A stretch of 64,000 nt of DNA, from the NCBI RefSeq assembly GCF_913061305.1, contig NZ_CAJXST010000005.1, positions 233,410 through 297,409 of the forward strand. Direction: 5' to 3'. A model generated the notes under the pieces. It searched no databases, had not been told where the DNA came from, and worked only from the letters and a program-made list of their open reading frames with translations. Numbering within the stretch: the first letter of the stretch is position 1; the number at the start of each line of letters is the position of its first letter. Position numbers and translations under genes: made by a program. Source of the stretch: an uncultured Porticoccus sp. (GTDB lineage: Bacteria > Pseudomonadota > Gammaproteobacteria > Pseudomonadales > Porticoccaceae). Below are positions 20,707-30,400 of the stretch, one piece after another.

Positions 20707-21540
20707 ATGTCCGATTATCACTTTGAGCCCTGTATCAGCATTCCCGAAGATAATGGCCGCCAACCGGTATTTCTGCTGGTACGTGATCAGCAATTGCTCT
20801 GCCGGGCGAGCCCGGATCCCGGTATTCTGTTTGATGGCGCTGAAGTGGATACCTCAGCTTTTTCGGTACACCTGCTCGGGCTGTTCCAGGGCTGCCCCTG
20901 TTATGTGGTGGATATGACACATGCTCAGGTACTACCGGCGGGGACTGAATGGCGTGATCTCCGTGCGTTGTTGCAGGTTCTCTCCGCTGAATTTTTCAAT
21001 CTGGCCGGACGGGCCTGTCAGGTTGCTCAATGGGATATTCAGCACCGTTATTGTGGTTTCTGTGGCAGCCAGACGGTGGCTTCCCCGGGCGACCGGTCGC
21101 GGTGCTGCAATGCTTGCCATGCGTCTTTTTACCCCAGAATCTCGCCTTGCGTGATCGTTCTTATAACCCGGGGCGATCATTGTCTATTGGCCAGCAGTGC
21201 TCGCAGCCAGGGAAAATTTTACAGTGCGCTGGCAGGCTTTATTGAGCCGGGGGAGTCGGCAGAACAGACCCTGCACCGTGAGGTGATGGAGGAAGTGGGT
21301 GTTCGGGTAGATAACCTGCGCTATTTCGGAAGTCAGTCCTGGCCGTTTCCAGGGCAGTTGATGATTGGCTTCCATGCCGACTATCACTCCGGCGATATTC
21401 AGGTGGACGGTATCGAAATCGCCCTGGCGGACTGGTGGCGATTTGATCGTTTGCCTCCCTGCCCGGATTCGCGAACCCTCTCGGGTCAACTGATCCAGCA
21501 TTTTGTTGATGGCTGTCGGGGTATGGGTTCGCGCCCATGA
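20707..21540 (+). CDS. nudC: NAD+ diphosphatase / NAD-cap RNA decapping hydrolase NudC
   Basis: Nudix hydrolase that splits NADH to NMNH and AMP and removes NAD caps from RNA. 277 residues. A zinc ribbon (CGFCGS near 115 and CCNACH near 136) precedes the Nudix box GFIEPGESAEQTLHREVMEEVGV, which has all the catalytic Glu residues. The SQSWPFPGQLMIGF motif that follows is diagnostic for the NudC subfamily. It is 26 bp downstream of fimL, and its stop overlaps the next start (ATGA). Confidence 0.96.
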   Translation: MSDYHFEPCISIPEDNGRQPVFLLVRDQQLLCRASPDPGILFDGAEVDTSAFSVHLLGLFQGCPCYVVDMTHAQVLPAGTEWRDLRALLQVLSAEFFNLAGRACQVAQWDIQHRYCGFCGSQTVASPGDRSRCCNACHASFYPRISPCVIVLITRGDHCLLASSARSQGKFYSALAGFIEPGESAEQTLHREVMEEVGVRVDNLRYFGSQSWPFPGQLMIGFHADYHSGDIQVDGIEIALADWWRFDRLPPCPDSRTLSGQLIQHFVDGCRGMGSRP

Positions 21541-22184
21541 CTGTTTCCACGTTAGTGCCAATCATCGTAGGTGTCATTTTTTTACTGCTGGCACTGAGGT
21601 TGCTGTTGAGCGGGGGCATGCTCAAGGCCATCGTGCGAGCCGTACTGGGATTATCGTTTCTGGCAGCCAGCGCCATGTTTTTGCTTGGCGGCTATGACCT
21701 GCTGACCTATAAACGACTATTGGTGGAGCAACCCGTGGCCACCTTGCAGTTTGTCAAACTGGCACCACAGCGCTACCGTGTGTTGCTTGTTCAGGTTGAT
21801 GGAGAGGAGCACCACCTACGGCTGCTGGGGGATCAGTGGCAACTGGATGCACGGACCTTGCGTTGGCATCCTTCGCTGGCCAGTATCGGCTTTAAATCCC
21901 AGTACCGTTTGGACCGAATCAGTGGCCGTTATGCCGATATAATTGAACAACAGCACGGCGAGCAAACGGTACACCCGCTGAAAATCAGCCCCTATGGTTT
22001 TGATACCTGGCAGGCACTCAGACAGGTACCCTGGTTGCAGGAGTGGGTCAGCACCCAGCAGGGCACCGCAACTTATCAGCCGATGGCGGACGGTGCTGTT
22101 TATGAGGTGACGCTGGCTTATGGCGGGTTGTTTGCCCGCCCGATCAATAGCGAAGCCAAGCGGGCAGTATCCGGTTGGCGATAA
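21537..22184 (+). CDS. Conserved membrane protein of unknown function
   Basis: 215 residues. Two hydrophobic helices at the N-terminus (about 5-22 and 29-50; STLVPIIVGVIFLLLALRLL and IVRAVLGLSFLAASAMFLLGG) are followed by a soluble domain of about 160 residues rich in beta-like sequence (TLQFVKLAPQRYRVLLVQVDGEEHHLRLLGDQW). No motif I recognise. Translationally coupled to nudC by ATGA overlap, as in Pseudomonas, where a hypothetical gene occupies the same place. The C-terminal domain is probably periplasmic or cytoplasmic depending on topology; I cannot tell. Confidence 0.75.
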   Translation: MTVSTLVPIIVGVIFLLLALRLLLSGGMLKAIVRAVLGLSFLAASAMFLLGGYDLLTYKRLLVEQPVATLQFVKLAPQRYRVLLVQVDGEEHHLRLLGDQWQLDARTLRWHPSLASIGFKSQYRLDRISGRYADIIEQQHGEQTVHPLKISPYGFDTWQALRQVPWLQEWVSTQQGTATYQPMADGAVYEVTLAYGGLFARPINSEAKRAVSGWR

Positions 22185-22254
22185 TCTTCACGAACAAATG
22201 CGCGTTATTTCTAGAGAGTAGACAAATAGAGCAGATAGATAGGGGAGTCATACA

Positions 22255-23277
22255 TTGGATTTTTTACTGGAATACGGACTTTTTCTGGCCAAAGTCGTTA
22301 CGGTTGCGTTGTCTTTGGTGATAGTAATGGGATTGCTCATCAATCTTGGTGGCCGCATTCGCAAGCAAGAGGGGGTTCTGGAAGTTGAGAAAATCAACGA
22401 TACCATCGAGCAGTTGGGAAATGCTGTGCAGGCAGCCATGCTCGGTAGCGCTGAAAGAAAAAAACTGACAAAGCAGAAAAAGAAAGAGGCTAAAGAGCGG
22501 CTCAAGCAGGTATCAGAAAAGACACGGGTATTTCTGCTGGCATTCAAGGGTGATCTCCGCGCCTCCGCGGTGGCAAGTCTGAGAGAAGAGATCACCGCTG
22601 TCTTGAGTCAAGCCAAGCCGGAAGACGAAGTGGTTGTGCTTCTGGAAAGCGCCGGGGGTATGGTACATAGCTATGGTCTGGCCGCCAGTCAGCTCGATCG
22701 CATCAAGAAGCGGGGTATCCCGCTCACCGTCTGTGTCGACAAAGTAGCCGCCAGTGGCGGTTACATGATGGCCTGCGTGGCAGACAAGATTCTTGCAGCT
22801 CCTTTTTCCATGATCGGTTCTATCGGCGTGGTTGCCCAGCTGCCCAACTTCAACCGGCTTCTCAAAAAACACGATGTCGATGTGGAGTTACACACCGCCG
22901 GTGAATTCAAGCGAACACTGACGATGTTTGGCGAGAATACCGATGAGGGACGGGAAAAATTCATTGAGGATATCCAGGAAATCCATGACCTGTTCAAGGA
23001 TTTTGTCGGTAGCCACAGAAAAAATCTGGATATCGACAAAATTGCTACGGGGCAGGTTTGGTTGGGCACCCGAGCGCTCGAGGAATCGCTGGTGGACGAA
23101 CTCATGACCAGTGATGAGTACCTGGTTGATCGTTCAAACCAGGCTGACATTTATCAGGTCAGTTACCTGCACCACAAATCCCTGCCTGAAAAGCTGGGGC
23201 TGGCCACGGAAAACAGGGTGGATAGTCTGTTGCTCAGGTGGTGGGACCGGTTGTGCAATAGCCGTTACTCCGTCTGA
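22255..23277 (+). CDS. sohB: S49-family inner-membrane protease SohB
   Basis: Signal-peptide-peptidase-like serine protease anchored by an N-terminal helix (residues about 5-28). A charged coiled segment with many Lys/Glu follows (about 60-85), then the S49 domain with the catalytic Ser167 in VAASGGYMMACVADKI. A Lys dyad partner is expected about 50 residues downstream. SIGVVAQLPNFNRLLKKH and GQVWLGTRALEESLVDEL are typical. 340 residues, close to E. coli SohB. The start is a TTG at 22255 with AGGGGAG about 8 nt upstream and no ATG in a suitable place. Its substrate is not known. Confidence 0.93.
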   Translation: MDFLLEYGLFLAKVVTVALSLVIVMGLLINLGGRIRKQEGVLEVEKINDTIEQLGNAVQAAMLGSAERKKLTKQKKKEAKERLKQVSEKTRVFLLAFKGDLRASAVASLREEITAVLSQAKPEDEVVVLLESAGGMVHSYGLAASQLDRIKKRGIPLTVCVDKVAASGGYMMACVADKILAAPFSMIGSIGVVAQLPNFNRLLKKHDVDVELHTAGEFKRTLTMFGENTDEGREKFIEDIQEIHDLFKDFVGSHRKNLDIDKIATGQVWLGTRALEESLVDELMTSDEYLVDRSNQADIYQVSYLHHKSLPEKLGLATENRVDSLLLRWWDRLCNSRYSV

Positions 23278-23300
23278 TCAATGGCCCGGCTTAAACCCGG

Positions 23301-24467
23301 TCAATTGCGCCGGAGTTTTTCACTCACCGCGATCGGGTTGGGGAAGTTGAACGTGACAATGTAGCTGGATACCAGGAAGGTCAATATGGCAGCAGCCTGA
23401 ATCAGGTGCGATGCCATGACACCGATCAGCGAGGCATTAAAGGCGACGTAGGCGATCAACAGGGAAAACTCGCTGATTTGGCCAAGCCGGAAACCGAGAT
23501 CCCAGGCCAGTACTTTCTTCTCGCTCTGGCGTTCGAGCAAGACGCGGAATATCACGGGTTTGAGAATCAGCATGGCTACCCCAAGTGTCGCCGCTGCGAG
23601 GGCGATCTCCGGCAGTAGGCCGAGATTAAAGCCGGCACCCAGGGAAAAGAAAAACATGATCAGAAAAAAGTCCCGCAGGGGTTTCAGTGTCAGGGCAATA
23701 TGCTGAGAGATAGGGCTTGATGCGATTGTGATACCTGCCAGAAAGGCACCGATTTCCCGCGACAGGCCAAGTACCTCTGCCAGCTCAGACAATCCCATGC
23801 ACCAGCCGATAGCCAGCAGAAAAATATACTCGCCCATCTGATCGAACTTGGCGATCAACTTGAGTAGCACCCAACGCACGAATCCCCAGGCAAACAGTAT
23901 CAACAGGGGCAGGGCGAGTAGAGTGATACCGATTTGCGTGATATTAATCTGCCCGCCATCGCCACTGAGCAGTACCAGTAATACAAATATGGCGAGAAAA
24001 TCCTGCATTAGAAGCAGGCCGATCATCATTTCGCCGATATGGCGATGATGGAGGATTGTCGTGGGCAGCAGCTTGATACCAATGATGGTGCTGGAAAACA
24101 TCATCGCTGCACCGATGATCAGGGATTCGGTCGCTGTGAAGCCAAACAGCCGGGCTATCAGATAGCCGACACTGGCGAAGAGTAACGAACTGATCAGCGT
24201 CACTACCGTGACCTTCCTGAAGGCACTGAGTAGTGACTTCGGTTGCAGGTCCAGACCCAACAGAAACAGCAGGAAAATAATGCCGATTTCGGAGATTTCA
24301 GACAGCAGGTGCACGTCCTGTACCCAGCCAAAGCCGTAGGGACCAATCAGTGCACCCAGGGTGATATAGGCGACCAGTAATGGCTGCCGGCCAAAGATCG
24401 CCATGGAGGCAATAATGGCAGAGCCAGTGAAAATCAGAAAGAACGATTGAAAAACCGTTTCGGACAT
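23301..24467 (-). CDS. CPA2-type cation/proton antiporter, membrane domain only
   Basis: 388 residues, almost entirely hydrophobic, with about 12 predicted helices; member of the Na+/H+ exchanger (KefB/YbaL-like) family. Motifs: GFWVQDVHLLSEISEIGIIFLLFLLGLDL (helices 2-3, in the form GFGWVQDVHLL) and SREIGAFLAGITIASSPI in the pore helix. It ends soon after the last helix, so the cytoplasmic TrkA-N/RCK domain of KefB and YbaL is absent. The gene is convergent with sohB (23-bp gap). Its ribosome-binding site GGAG is inside a 13-bp stem (see separate entry). The ion specificity (K+ or Na+) cannot be decided. Confidence 0.9.
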   Translation of the reverse strand: MSETVFQSFFLIFTGSAIIASMAIFGRQPLLVAYITLGALIGPYGFGWVQDVHLLSEISEIGIIFLLFLLGLDLQPKSLLSAFRKVTVVTLISSLLFASVGYLIARLFGFTATESLIIGAAMMFSSTIIGIKLLPTTILHHRHIGEMMIGLLLMQDFLAIFVLLVLLSGDGGQINITQIGITLLALPLLILFAWGFVRWVLLKLIAKFDQMGEYIFLLAIGWCMGLSELAEVLGLSREIGAFLAGITIASSPISQHIALTLKPLRDFFLIMFFFSLGAGFNLGLLPEIALAAATLGVAMLILKPVIFRVLLERQSEKKVLAWDLGFRLGQISEFSLLIAYVAFNASLIGVMASHLIQAAAILTFLVSSYIVTFNFPNPIAVSEKLRRN

Positions 24468-24474
24468 AGGACCA

Positions 24475-24510
24475 CTCCAGAATCCATATTGTGCGCGATG
24501 GATTCTGGAG
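24475..24510 (-). promoter_or_regulatory. Perfect 13-bp stem-loop covering the antiporter ribosome-binding site
   Basis: Left arm 24475-24487 and right arm 24498-24510 are exact reverse complements (CTCCAGAATCCAT and its mate), with a 10-nt loop. Read on the minus strand, the 3' arm ends in GGAG, 7 nt before the antiporter ATG at 24467. The stem would therefore hide the Shine-Dalgarno sequence. It may act as an RNA switch or thermometer, or the same palindrome may be a protein operator. There is no U-tract, so it is not an intrinsic terminator. Confidence 0.75.
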
Positions 24511-24601
24511 CGACAAGCCTGTTTAACCGTTACGTATTGCCAGGGAGGCTATTTCGCGTCAGGTTTTATGCCTTGGGCCACGTTGGGGGCTGTCGTAAAA
24601 A

Positions 24602-25090
24602 TTACTGGTCGCGACGGAATAGCGGGTTGGGTTCATTCGCGTCACCCTGATAGGTAACGCTGAAATCATTCAGGGACTTCAGCGCTTCCTCCAGGTCAGT
24701 GCCGTCCCTGAGCTGAAAAGCATCGAAGCCGCAGCGTTTCAGGTTGAACAGCTGGTCGCGGATCACATGCCCGATAGCGCGCAGTTGCCCATTGTAACCA
24801 TAGCGCTCGCGCAGCAACCGGCCGGCAGTAAAACCACGTCCATCGGTAAATGAAGGAAAGTTAATGGCGATAACCGGAAACATGTTGGCTTTCTCGCCGA
24901 TGTCTTCCACTTCCTCGTCACTGTCTATCCAGATACCCAGTACCGGCAGGCGGAGATTTTCTGAGTGCTCCAGCCAGTACTTCATGGGTAGTAGAAGGAG
25001 CTTGTTGACCGGGGGTTCTCCCAGAAACGCCTTGGGGAGAACCTCCCATTTGTCATCGACAATTTTGTCCTTAATGATGATTTTTGGCAT
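24602..25090 (-). CDS. DUF934-family protein next to sulfite reductase
   Basis: 162 residues, family DUF934, which is nearly always encoded beside assimilatory sulfite reductase and is presumed to help its function, but has no established activity. Recognisable pieces: FTDGRGFTAGRLLRERYGYNGQLRAIGHVIRDQ and CGFDAFQLRDG. The start is the ATG at 25090, because AAGGAGA lies 7 nt upstream on the minus strand; a longer frame from 25120 has no such site. The first 20 bp overlap the end of cysI, so translation is coupled to it. Confidence 0.88.
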   Translation of the reverse strand: MPKIIIKDKIVDDKWEVLPKAFLGEPPVNKLLLLPMKYWLEHSENLRLPVLGIWIDSDEEVEDIGEKANMFPVIAINFPSFTDGRGFTAGRLLRERYGYNGQLRAIGHVIRDQLFNLKRCGFDAFQLRDGTDLEEALKSLNDFSVTYQGDANEPNPLFRRDQ

Positions 25091-26738
25091 AGACGCTCTC
25101 CTTGAAGGGATCGAGACCAATGCGGCGACAGGTGTCTATAAACAGTTCATCTCCGCGGCGGTTTTCTAAATACACATTGAGAATTTTCTCAATGACATCG
25201 GGCATTTCCTCGCGGCCGAAAGAAGGCCCCAGCACATTGGCCAGTTCGGCATCTGTGCCAGCCCTGCCGCCCAGTTGAATCTGGTAGAACTCTTCGCCTT
25301 TTTTATCGACGCCGAGCACCCCGATATTGCCCACATGGTGATGACCGCATGCGTTCATGCAGCCTGATATGTTCAGTGTCAGATCGCCGAGATCGTAGAG
25401 GTAGTCCAAATCATCGAAGCGGCGTTGGATGGCTTCAGCCACCGGAATGGACTTGGCGTTGGCCAGCGAGCAAAAATCCCCTCCGGGGCAGCAGATCAGG
25501 TCGGTCAGTGTACCGATATTGGGTGTGGCAAAACCGGCCACTTTGGCTTTTTGCCAGAGGGCAAACAAATCCGATTTTTTGACATCTGCCAAGACCAGAT
25601 TCTGATTATGCGTGGCACGAATTTCGCTGAAGGAATACTGATCTGCCAGGTCGGCTATTGCTTCCAGCTGGCTGTCTGTCACATCGCCGGGAGCAACACC
25701 GGTTGGTTTCAGTGACAGGGTGACAATTCGATAACCCGGTATCCGATGCGGGTGGGTGTTGCGCTCCAGCCAGCGACTGAACGCCTTGTGTTCCTGTGCC
25801 TGGTTACGGAGTGAAGCTTCTGCAGAGGCATCGTCCAGTGCCTCATAGGCGGGTTCGGTAAAATAGGCTTTTACCCGTTTTACTTCTTCCTCGGTGAGTG
25901 TTTCCGGACTGCCCTTGATATGGGCCCACTCCGCCTCGACTTTTTCAGCAAAGACTTCGGGCGTCCAGGCGCGCACCAGAATCTTGATTCTGGCTTTGTA
26001 CTTGTTGGCGCGGTTACCGTAGCGATTGTAGACACGCACAATGGCTTCCAGATAGGTCAACAGATGTTGCCAGGGCAGAAATTCGCGGATAACACTGCCT
26101 ATTACCGGTGTGCGTCCGAGACCGCCACCGACCAGTACCTGAAAACCGGTTTCCCCGGCATCATTTCTGACAATCTGCAGGCCGATATCGTGAACCAGAA
26201 TGGCTGCACGGTCTCCTTCGGTACCGCTGACGGCAATTTTGAATTTGCGCGGCAGAAAGGCGAATTCGGGGTGAAAGGTTGACCATTGGCGCAGAATTTC
26301 ACACCAGGGGCGAGGGTCTTCAATTTCGTCAGCGGCAACACCGGCAAACTGGTCCGACGTGATATTGCGAATACAGTTGCCGCTGGTTTGAACGGCATGC
26401 ATTTGCACTTCGGCCAGTTGGGCCAGGATCTCGGGCACTTCTTCCAGTTGTGGCCAGTTCAGCTGGATATTCTGCCGGGTAGTGATATGGCAATAGCCTT
26501 TGTCATAGGTTCTGACAATGTTGGCGAGCTTGCGCAGTCGTGTTGAATTCAGCAGACCGTAGGGCACTGCGATTCTGAGCATGGGTGCCAGGCGCTGAAT
26601 GTAGAGGCCATTCTGCAGGCGCAGGGGCAGAAACTCTTCATCGGTCAGTTCCCCCGCCAGATAACGGCTGGTCTGGCCGCGAAACTGGGCAACTCGCTCT
26701 TCAATGATTTTTTGATCGTTTTCAGTATATTGGTACAT
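25071..26738 (-). CDS. cysI: Sulfite reductase hemoprotein (siroheme, 4Fe-4S)
   Basis: Assimilatory reduction of sulfite to sulfide by six electrons. 555 residues with two ferredoxin-like repeats and the siroheme/4Fe-4S cysteines in C-x5-C (CPGGDFC, about 417-423) and C-x3-C (GCMNACGHHH, about 457-461), plus CIRNITSDQFAG. No cysJ flavoprotein is adjacent, so the electron donor (ferredoxin or a distant CysJ) is unknown. It is followed by DUF934 on the same strand, as in Pseudomonas. Members of this family are sometimes named nitrite/sulfite reductase; the DUF934 neighbour supports a sulfite role. Confidence 0.93.
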   Translation of the reverse strand: MYQYTENDQKIIEERVAQFRGQTSRYLAGELTDEEFLPLRLQNGLYIQRLAPMLRIAVPYGLLNSTRLRKLANIVRTYDKGYCHITTRQNIQLNWPQLEEVPEILAQLAEVQMHAVQTSGNCIRNITSDQFAGVAADEIEDPRPWCEILRQWSTFHPEFAFLPRKFKIAVSGTEGDRAAILVHDIGLQIVRNDAGETGFQVLVGGGLGRTPVIGSVIREFLPWQHLLTYLEAIVRVYNRYGNRANKYKARIKILVRAWTPEVFAEKVEAEWAHIKGSPETLTEEEVKRVKAYFTEPAYEALDDASAEASLRNQAQEHKAFSRWLERNTHPHRIPGYRIVTLSLKPTGVAPGDVTDSQLEAIADLADQYSFSEIRATHNQNLVLADVKKSDLFALWQKAKVAGFATPNIGTLTDLICCPGGDFCSLANAKSIPVAEAIQRRFDDLDYLYDLGDLTLNISGCMNACGHHHVGNIGVLGVDKKGEEFYQIQLGGRAGTDAELANVLGPSFGREEMPDVIEKILNVYLENRRGDELFIDTCRRIGLDPFKESVYAKNHH

Positions 26739-26910
26739 AAATTGTCAGGTTTTCAGCAGCTGGACAAAGAAAGGCGCAAATTCTACAGGTATTACCGCAG
26801 ACTGTCAGTGGGACGTGGATGATAGCGCCCACAGCAGCAATTTTGAAAAACTTTTTCCCTCTAAGTACCGACCGTTGGGGAATAACGGGGCTGTGGTGAC
26901 TGTCATGGCT

Positions 26911-26939
26911 GGGACAATGGCCATTGATATTGCTACAAT
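26911..26939 (+). promoter_or_regulatory. Putative promoter of the 43-residue membrane peptide
   Basis: A -35-like GGGACA at 26911-26916 and a -10-like TACAAT at 26934-26939 have 17-bp spacing and lie 40 bp before the small gene's ATG. Judged by sequence only. Confidence 0.45.
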
Positions 26940-26978
26940 GCCGGGCGCCGTTTTTATGAAGCCATAGAGGGTTAAAAA

Positions 26979-27110
26979 ATGTCTGACCAAGCGGAAGTTG
27001 CCCAACCTGACGAATCCAGGAATGATGACAGTAGCGTCGATGCCATTGCCACCGTCGCGGCTGTGACGATTGTTGTGCTGGCCGTTGTTTTCTGGCTGAC
27101 CACTTTTTAG
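26979..27110 (+). CDS. Small single-helix membrane protein (43 residues)
   Basis: An ATG at 26979 is preceded by AGAGG (26966-26970) at an 8-nt distance and opens a 44-codon frame ending in TAG at 27108. The product has a polar, acidic N-terminus (MSDQAEVAQPDESRNDDSSV) and one strongly hydrophobic helix (IATVAAVTIVVLAVVFWL, about 23-40). A promoter-like element lies before it and a strong terminator begins 24 bp after the stop, so it forms its own transcription unit. I do not recognise the family. It is probably an inner-membrane peptide; function unknown. Confidence 0.7.
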   Translation: MSDQAEVAQPDESRNDDSSVDAIATVAAVTIVVLAVVFWLTTF

Positions 27111-27130
27111 GTTCGAAGCAAAAAAAACCA

Positions 27131-27160
27131 AAAAGGCGGCCCGTGGGCCGCCTTTTTTAG
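27131..27160. terminator. Bidirectional intrinsic terminator
   Basis: An 8-bp GC stem (GGCGGCCC 27135-27142, GGGCCGCC 27145-27152) has a 2-nt loop, with a T6 run on the right and an A-rich tract on the left. It ends the small membrane-peptide transcript on the plus strand and the metH-DUF2970 transcript on the minus strand. Confidence 0.9.
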
Positions 27161-27219
27161 GCCGGTTATCTTCATGTGCGGGTTTTAATCGCTGCATTCT
27201 ATCCCGGCATTAGCAGCTC

Positions 27220-27435
27220 TTACATGCCAGCACTTTTTAGCACCAGTTTTACTACCATCACCACGCAGAAAATAAACAACACCGTGAAGATCAGGCCTGA
27301 CGCGATATAGGCGTATATATTGCCGTGTTTGAAGTCCCGCTCCCGGTTTTTGCTGCTCTGTACGCCCAAAAAAGCCGCCAAGGTGCTGAATACAATCTGC
27401 CAGAAGCCAGGTTTTTGGTCGTTGTCATCGTTCAT
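27220..27435 (-). CDS. DUF2970-family membrane protein
   Basis: 71 residues. FWQIVFSTLAAFLGVQSSKNRERDFKHG matches the DUF2970 signature; one C-terminal hydrophobic helix (IASGLIFTVLFIFCVVMVVKLVL, about 45-67) anchors it in the membrane. The ATG at 27435 is chosen because GGAGG lies 7 nt before it, inside the last codons of metH; a TTG two codons upstream is less likely. Downstream of metH with only 2 nt between stop and start. Function unknown; widespread in marine gammaproteobacteria. Confidence 0.85.
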   Translation of the reverse strand: MNDDNDQKPGFWQIVFSTLAAFLGVQSSKNRERDFKHGNIYAYIASGLIFTVLFIFCVVMVVKLVLKSAGM

Positions 27436-27437
27436 GC

Positions 27438-30400
27438 TCAATCCTCCAGCACCGGACTCAACCAGCGTTCCATCTGGGCGACAGGAACGCCTTTTCTCTC
27501 GGCCAGGCTCTCGAGTTGATCCCGCTGGATCTTGCCTGTATTGAAATATTTGGCCTGCGGGTGGGAAAAATAAAAGCCACTCACTGAGGCCGCAGGCAGC
27601 ATGGCAAAGCTTTCGGTCAGCGAAATCCCGGTTGTGGCGGTGGCATCAAGCAACCTGAAAAGCGTTTCTTTTTCACTGTGGTCAGGGCAGGCGGGATAAC
27701 CCGGTGCGGGCCGGATACCGCGATAGGCCTCTTTTATCAGTGCCTCCGTGTCCAGTGCTTCATCGGCGGCATAGCCCCAAAACTCGGTTCGGACGCGTTG
27801 GTGAAGCCGCTCTGCGAAGGCCTCTGCGAACCGGTCGGCCAGTGCTTTTACCATAATACTATTGTAGTCATCGCCATTGGCTTCGTATTCCCTGGCCAAT
27901 TCATCGGCACCGATGCCCGCGGTCACCGCAAAGGCGCCGATATAATCCTGAATGGCGGTGTCTTTTGGTGCCACATAATCTGCAAGTGACATCATCTGCG
28001 GTGGGGCACCCGGCTTTCTGGTTTGTTGACGAATCTGATGCAGTGTGCCGATGACATCGCTGCGCGACTCATCGGCATAGACTTCAATGTCGTCCGCATT
28101 GACGGTATTGGCCGGCCAAAGTCCAAAGACACCTCTGGCCTTGATCAGCTTGCCATCTATCAATTTTCGCAACATGTCTTTTGCATCAGCAAACAGGTTG
28201 CGCGCCGCTTCGCCGACTCTGTCGTCGTCAAGAATTTTCGGGTATTTGCCCGACAGGCCCCAGGTAATGAAGAAGGGTGTCCAGTCAATCATTTCCACCA
28301 GGTCTTCCAGCGGGTAGTCCTCCATGACCTGTACCCCCAATTTGCCGGGGACCGCTGGTTGATATTTACTCCAATCGGTTTTCAGCCCGGCTTTTCGGGC
28401 CTCTTTGTAGGTGAGGATGGTCCCGCGGGGTTTGCGGTTGGCCGTGCGGTGTCGAACCTGCTCATACTCCAGCTGAAGGTCTGCCACAAAGGCGTCGCGC
28501 AGGTCTTTGCTGAGTAGTTTGCTGGCAACGCCAACGGCTCGGGAGGCATCGGGCACGTAAACGGTCTGATTGCGCTGGTATTTTGGATCAATCTTAACTG
28601 CAGTGTGGGCCTTGGAGGTGGTGGCGCCGCCGATCAGCAGCGGAAAGTTCAGCTGGCGTCGCTCCAGTTCGCTGGCAATATGTACCATCTCATCCAGTGA
28701 GGGGGTAATCAGCCCTGAAAGGCCAATAATATCCACGGACTCTTTCAGCGCAGTATCAATAATTTTGTCGGCGGGCACCATGACGCCCAGATCGATCACT
28801 TCGTAGTTGTTACAACGCAGTACAACGCCGACAATATTCTTGCCGATATCGTGGACATCGCCCTTGACCGTAGCCATCAGGATCTTGCCATTGGCCTGGG
28901 CATCTTCTTCTTTCTCAGCCTCTATGAACGGCTGCAGGTAGGCGACTGCCTGCTTCATCACGCGGGCAGATTTCACCACCTGGGGGAGGAACATTTTGCC
29001 CTCGCTGAACAGGTCGCCAACCACGTTCATGCCATCCATCAGGGGGCCTTCAATGACGTGCAGCGGGCGCTCAGATTCCTGTCTCGCAGCTTCGGTATCC
29101 TCTTCGATATAGCTGGTTATCCCTTTTACCAGCGAATGCTCGAGGCGTTTTTTCACTGGCCAGGAACGCCACTCCAGATCTTCCTTGCGCTCTGTGCCAC
29201 TGCCGTCGCCGCGGTACTTTTCGGCGATATTGAGCAGGTTTTCCGTAGCCTCGGCATGGCGATTGAGAATCACATCCTCAACCCGGTCCCGCAGCTCATC
29301 GGGTAAATCGCTGTAGACGGCCAACTGTCCGGCATTGACGATGCCCATGCGCAGCCCGGCCTTGATGGCGTGGTAGAGGAACACGGAGTGGATTGCCTCC
29401 CTGACAGGGTTATTGCCCCGGAAGGAGAAAGACACATTGCTGATGCCACCGGAGATCAGGGCGTGGGGCAGGTTCCGGGTGATCCAGCTTGAGGCCTCGA
29501 TGAAGTCCATGGCGTAGTTGTTGTGTTCATCAATCCCGGTGGCCACAGCAAACACGTTGGGATCAAAGATAATGTCCTGGGGCGGGAAGCCCACCTGATT
29601 GACCAGAATGTCATAGCAGCGCTGGCAAATTTTCTTGCGTCTTTCCAGGTTGTCTGCCTGACCGTCTTCGTCAAACGCCATGACGACCACTGCCGCACCA
29701 TAGCGCAGGCAGAGTTTGGCCTGTTCGATAAAGGACGCTTCACCTTCCTTGAGGCTGATCGAGTTGACCACGCATTTGCCCTGGGCCCACTTTAAACCGG
29801 CTTCGATCACATGCCATTTCGATGAGTCGATCATCAGCGGTATACGTGAAATATCCGGTTCCGATGCCACCAGTTTAAGAAACGTGGTCATGGCCTCTAC
29901 GGCATCGAGCATGCCCTCATCCATATTGACATCGATGATCTGTGCGCCATCTTCCACCTGCTGTCGTGCCACCTGCAGTGCCGTGTCGTAGTCACCGTTC
30001 ATGACCAGCGATTTGAAACGGGCAGAGCCGGTGACATTGCAGCGCTCTCCCACATTGACGAACAGCGATTCGTCAGTAATGTTGAATGCTTCGAGACCGG
30101 AAAGCCGACAGGCAGGGGCAATCTCCGGTACCTGTCGAATGGCCTTGGTAGCCACAGCTTCGGCAATTGCCCGGATATGGTCGGGCGTGGTGCCACAGCA
30201 TCCGCCGAGAATATTGATCAGGCCGCTCTGGGCAAACTCTTCGACAATCTCGGCCATCTCGGCTGCGCTTTCATCGTATTCACCAAACTCATTTGGCAGT
30301 CCCGCGTTGGGGTGGGCACTGACCAGGGTGTTGGCAACCCGTGATAACTCTTCAATGTGTGGTCGGAGTTCCTTGGCGCCCAGAGCACAGTTGAGACCGA

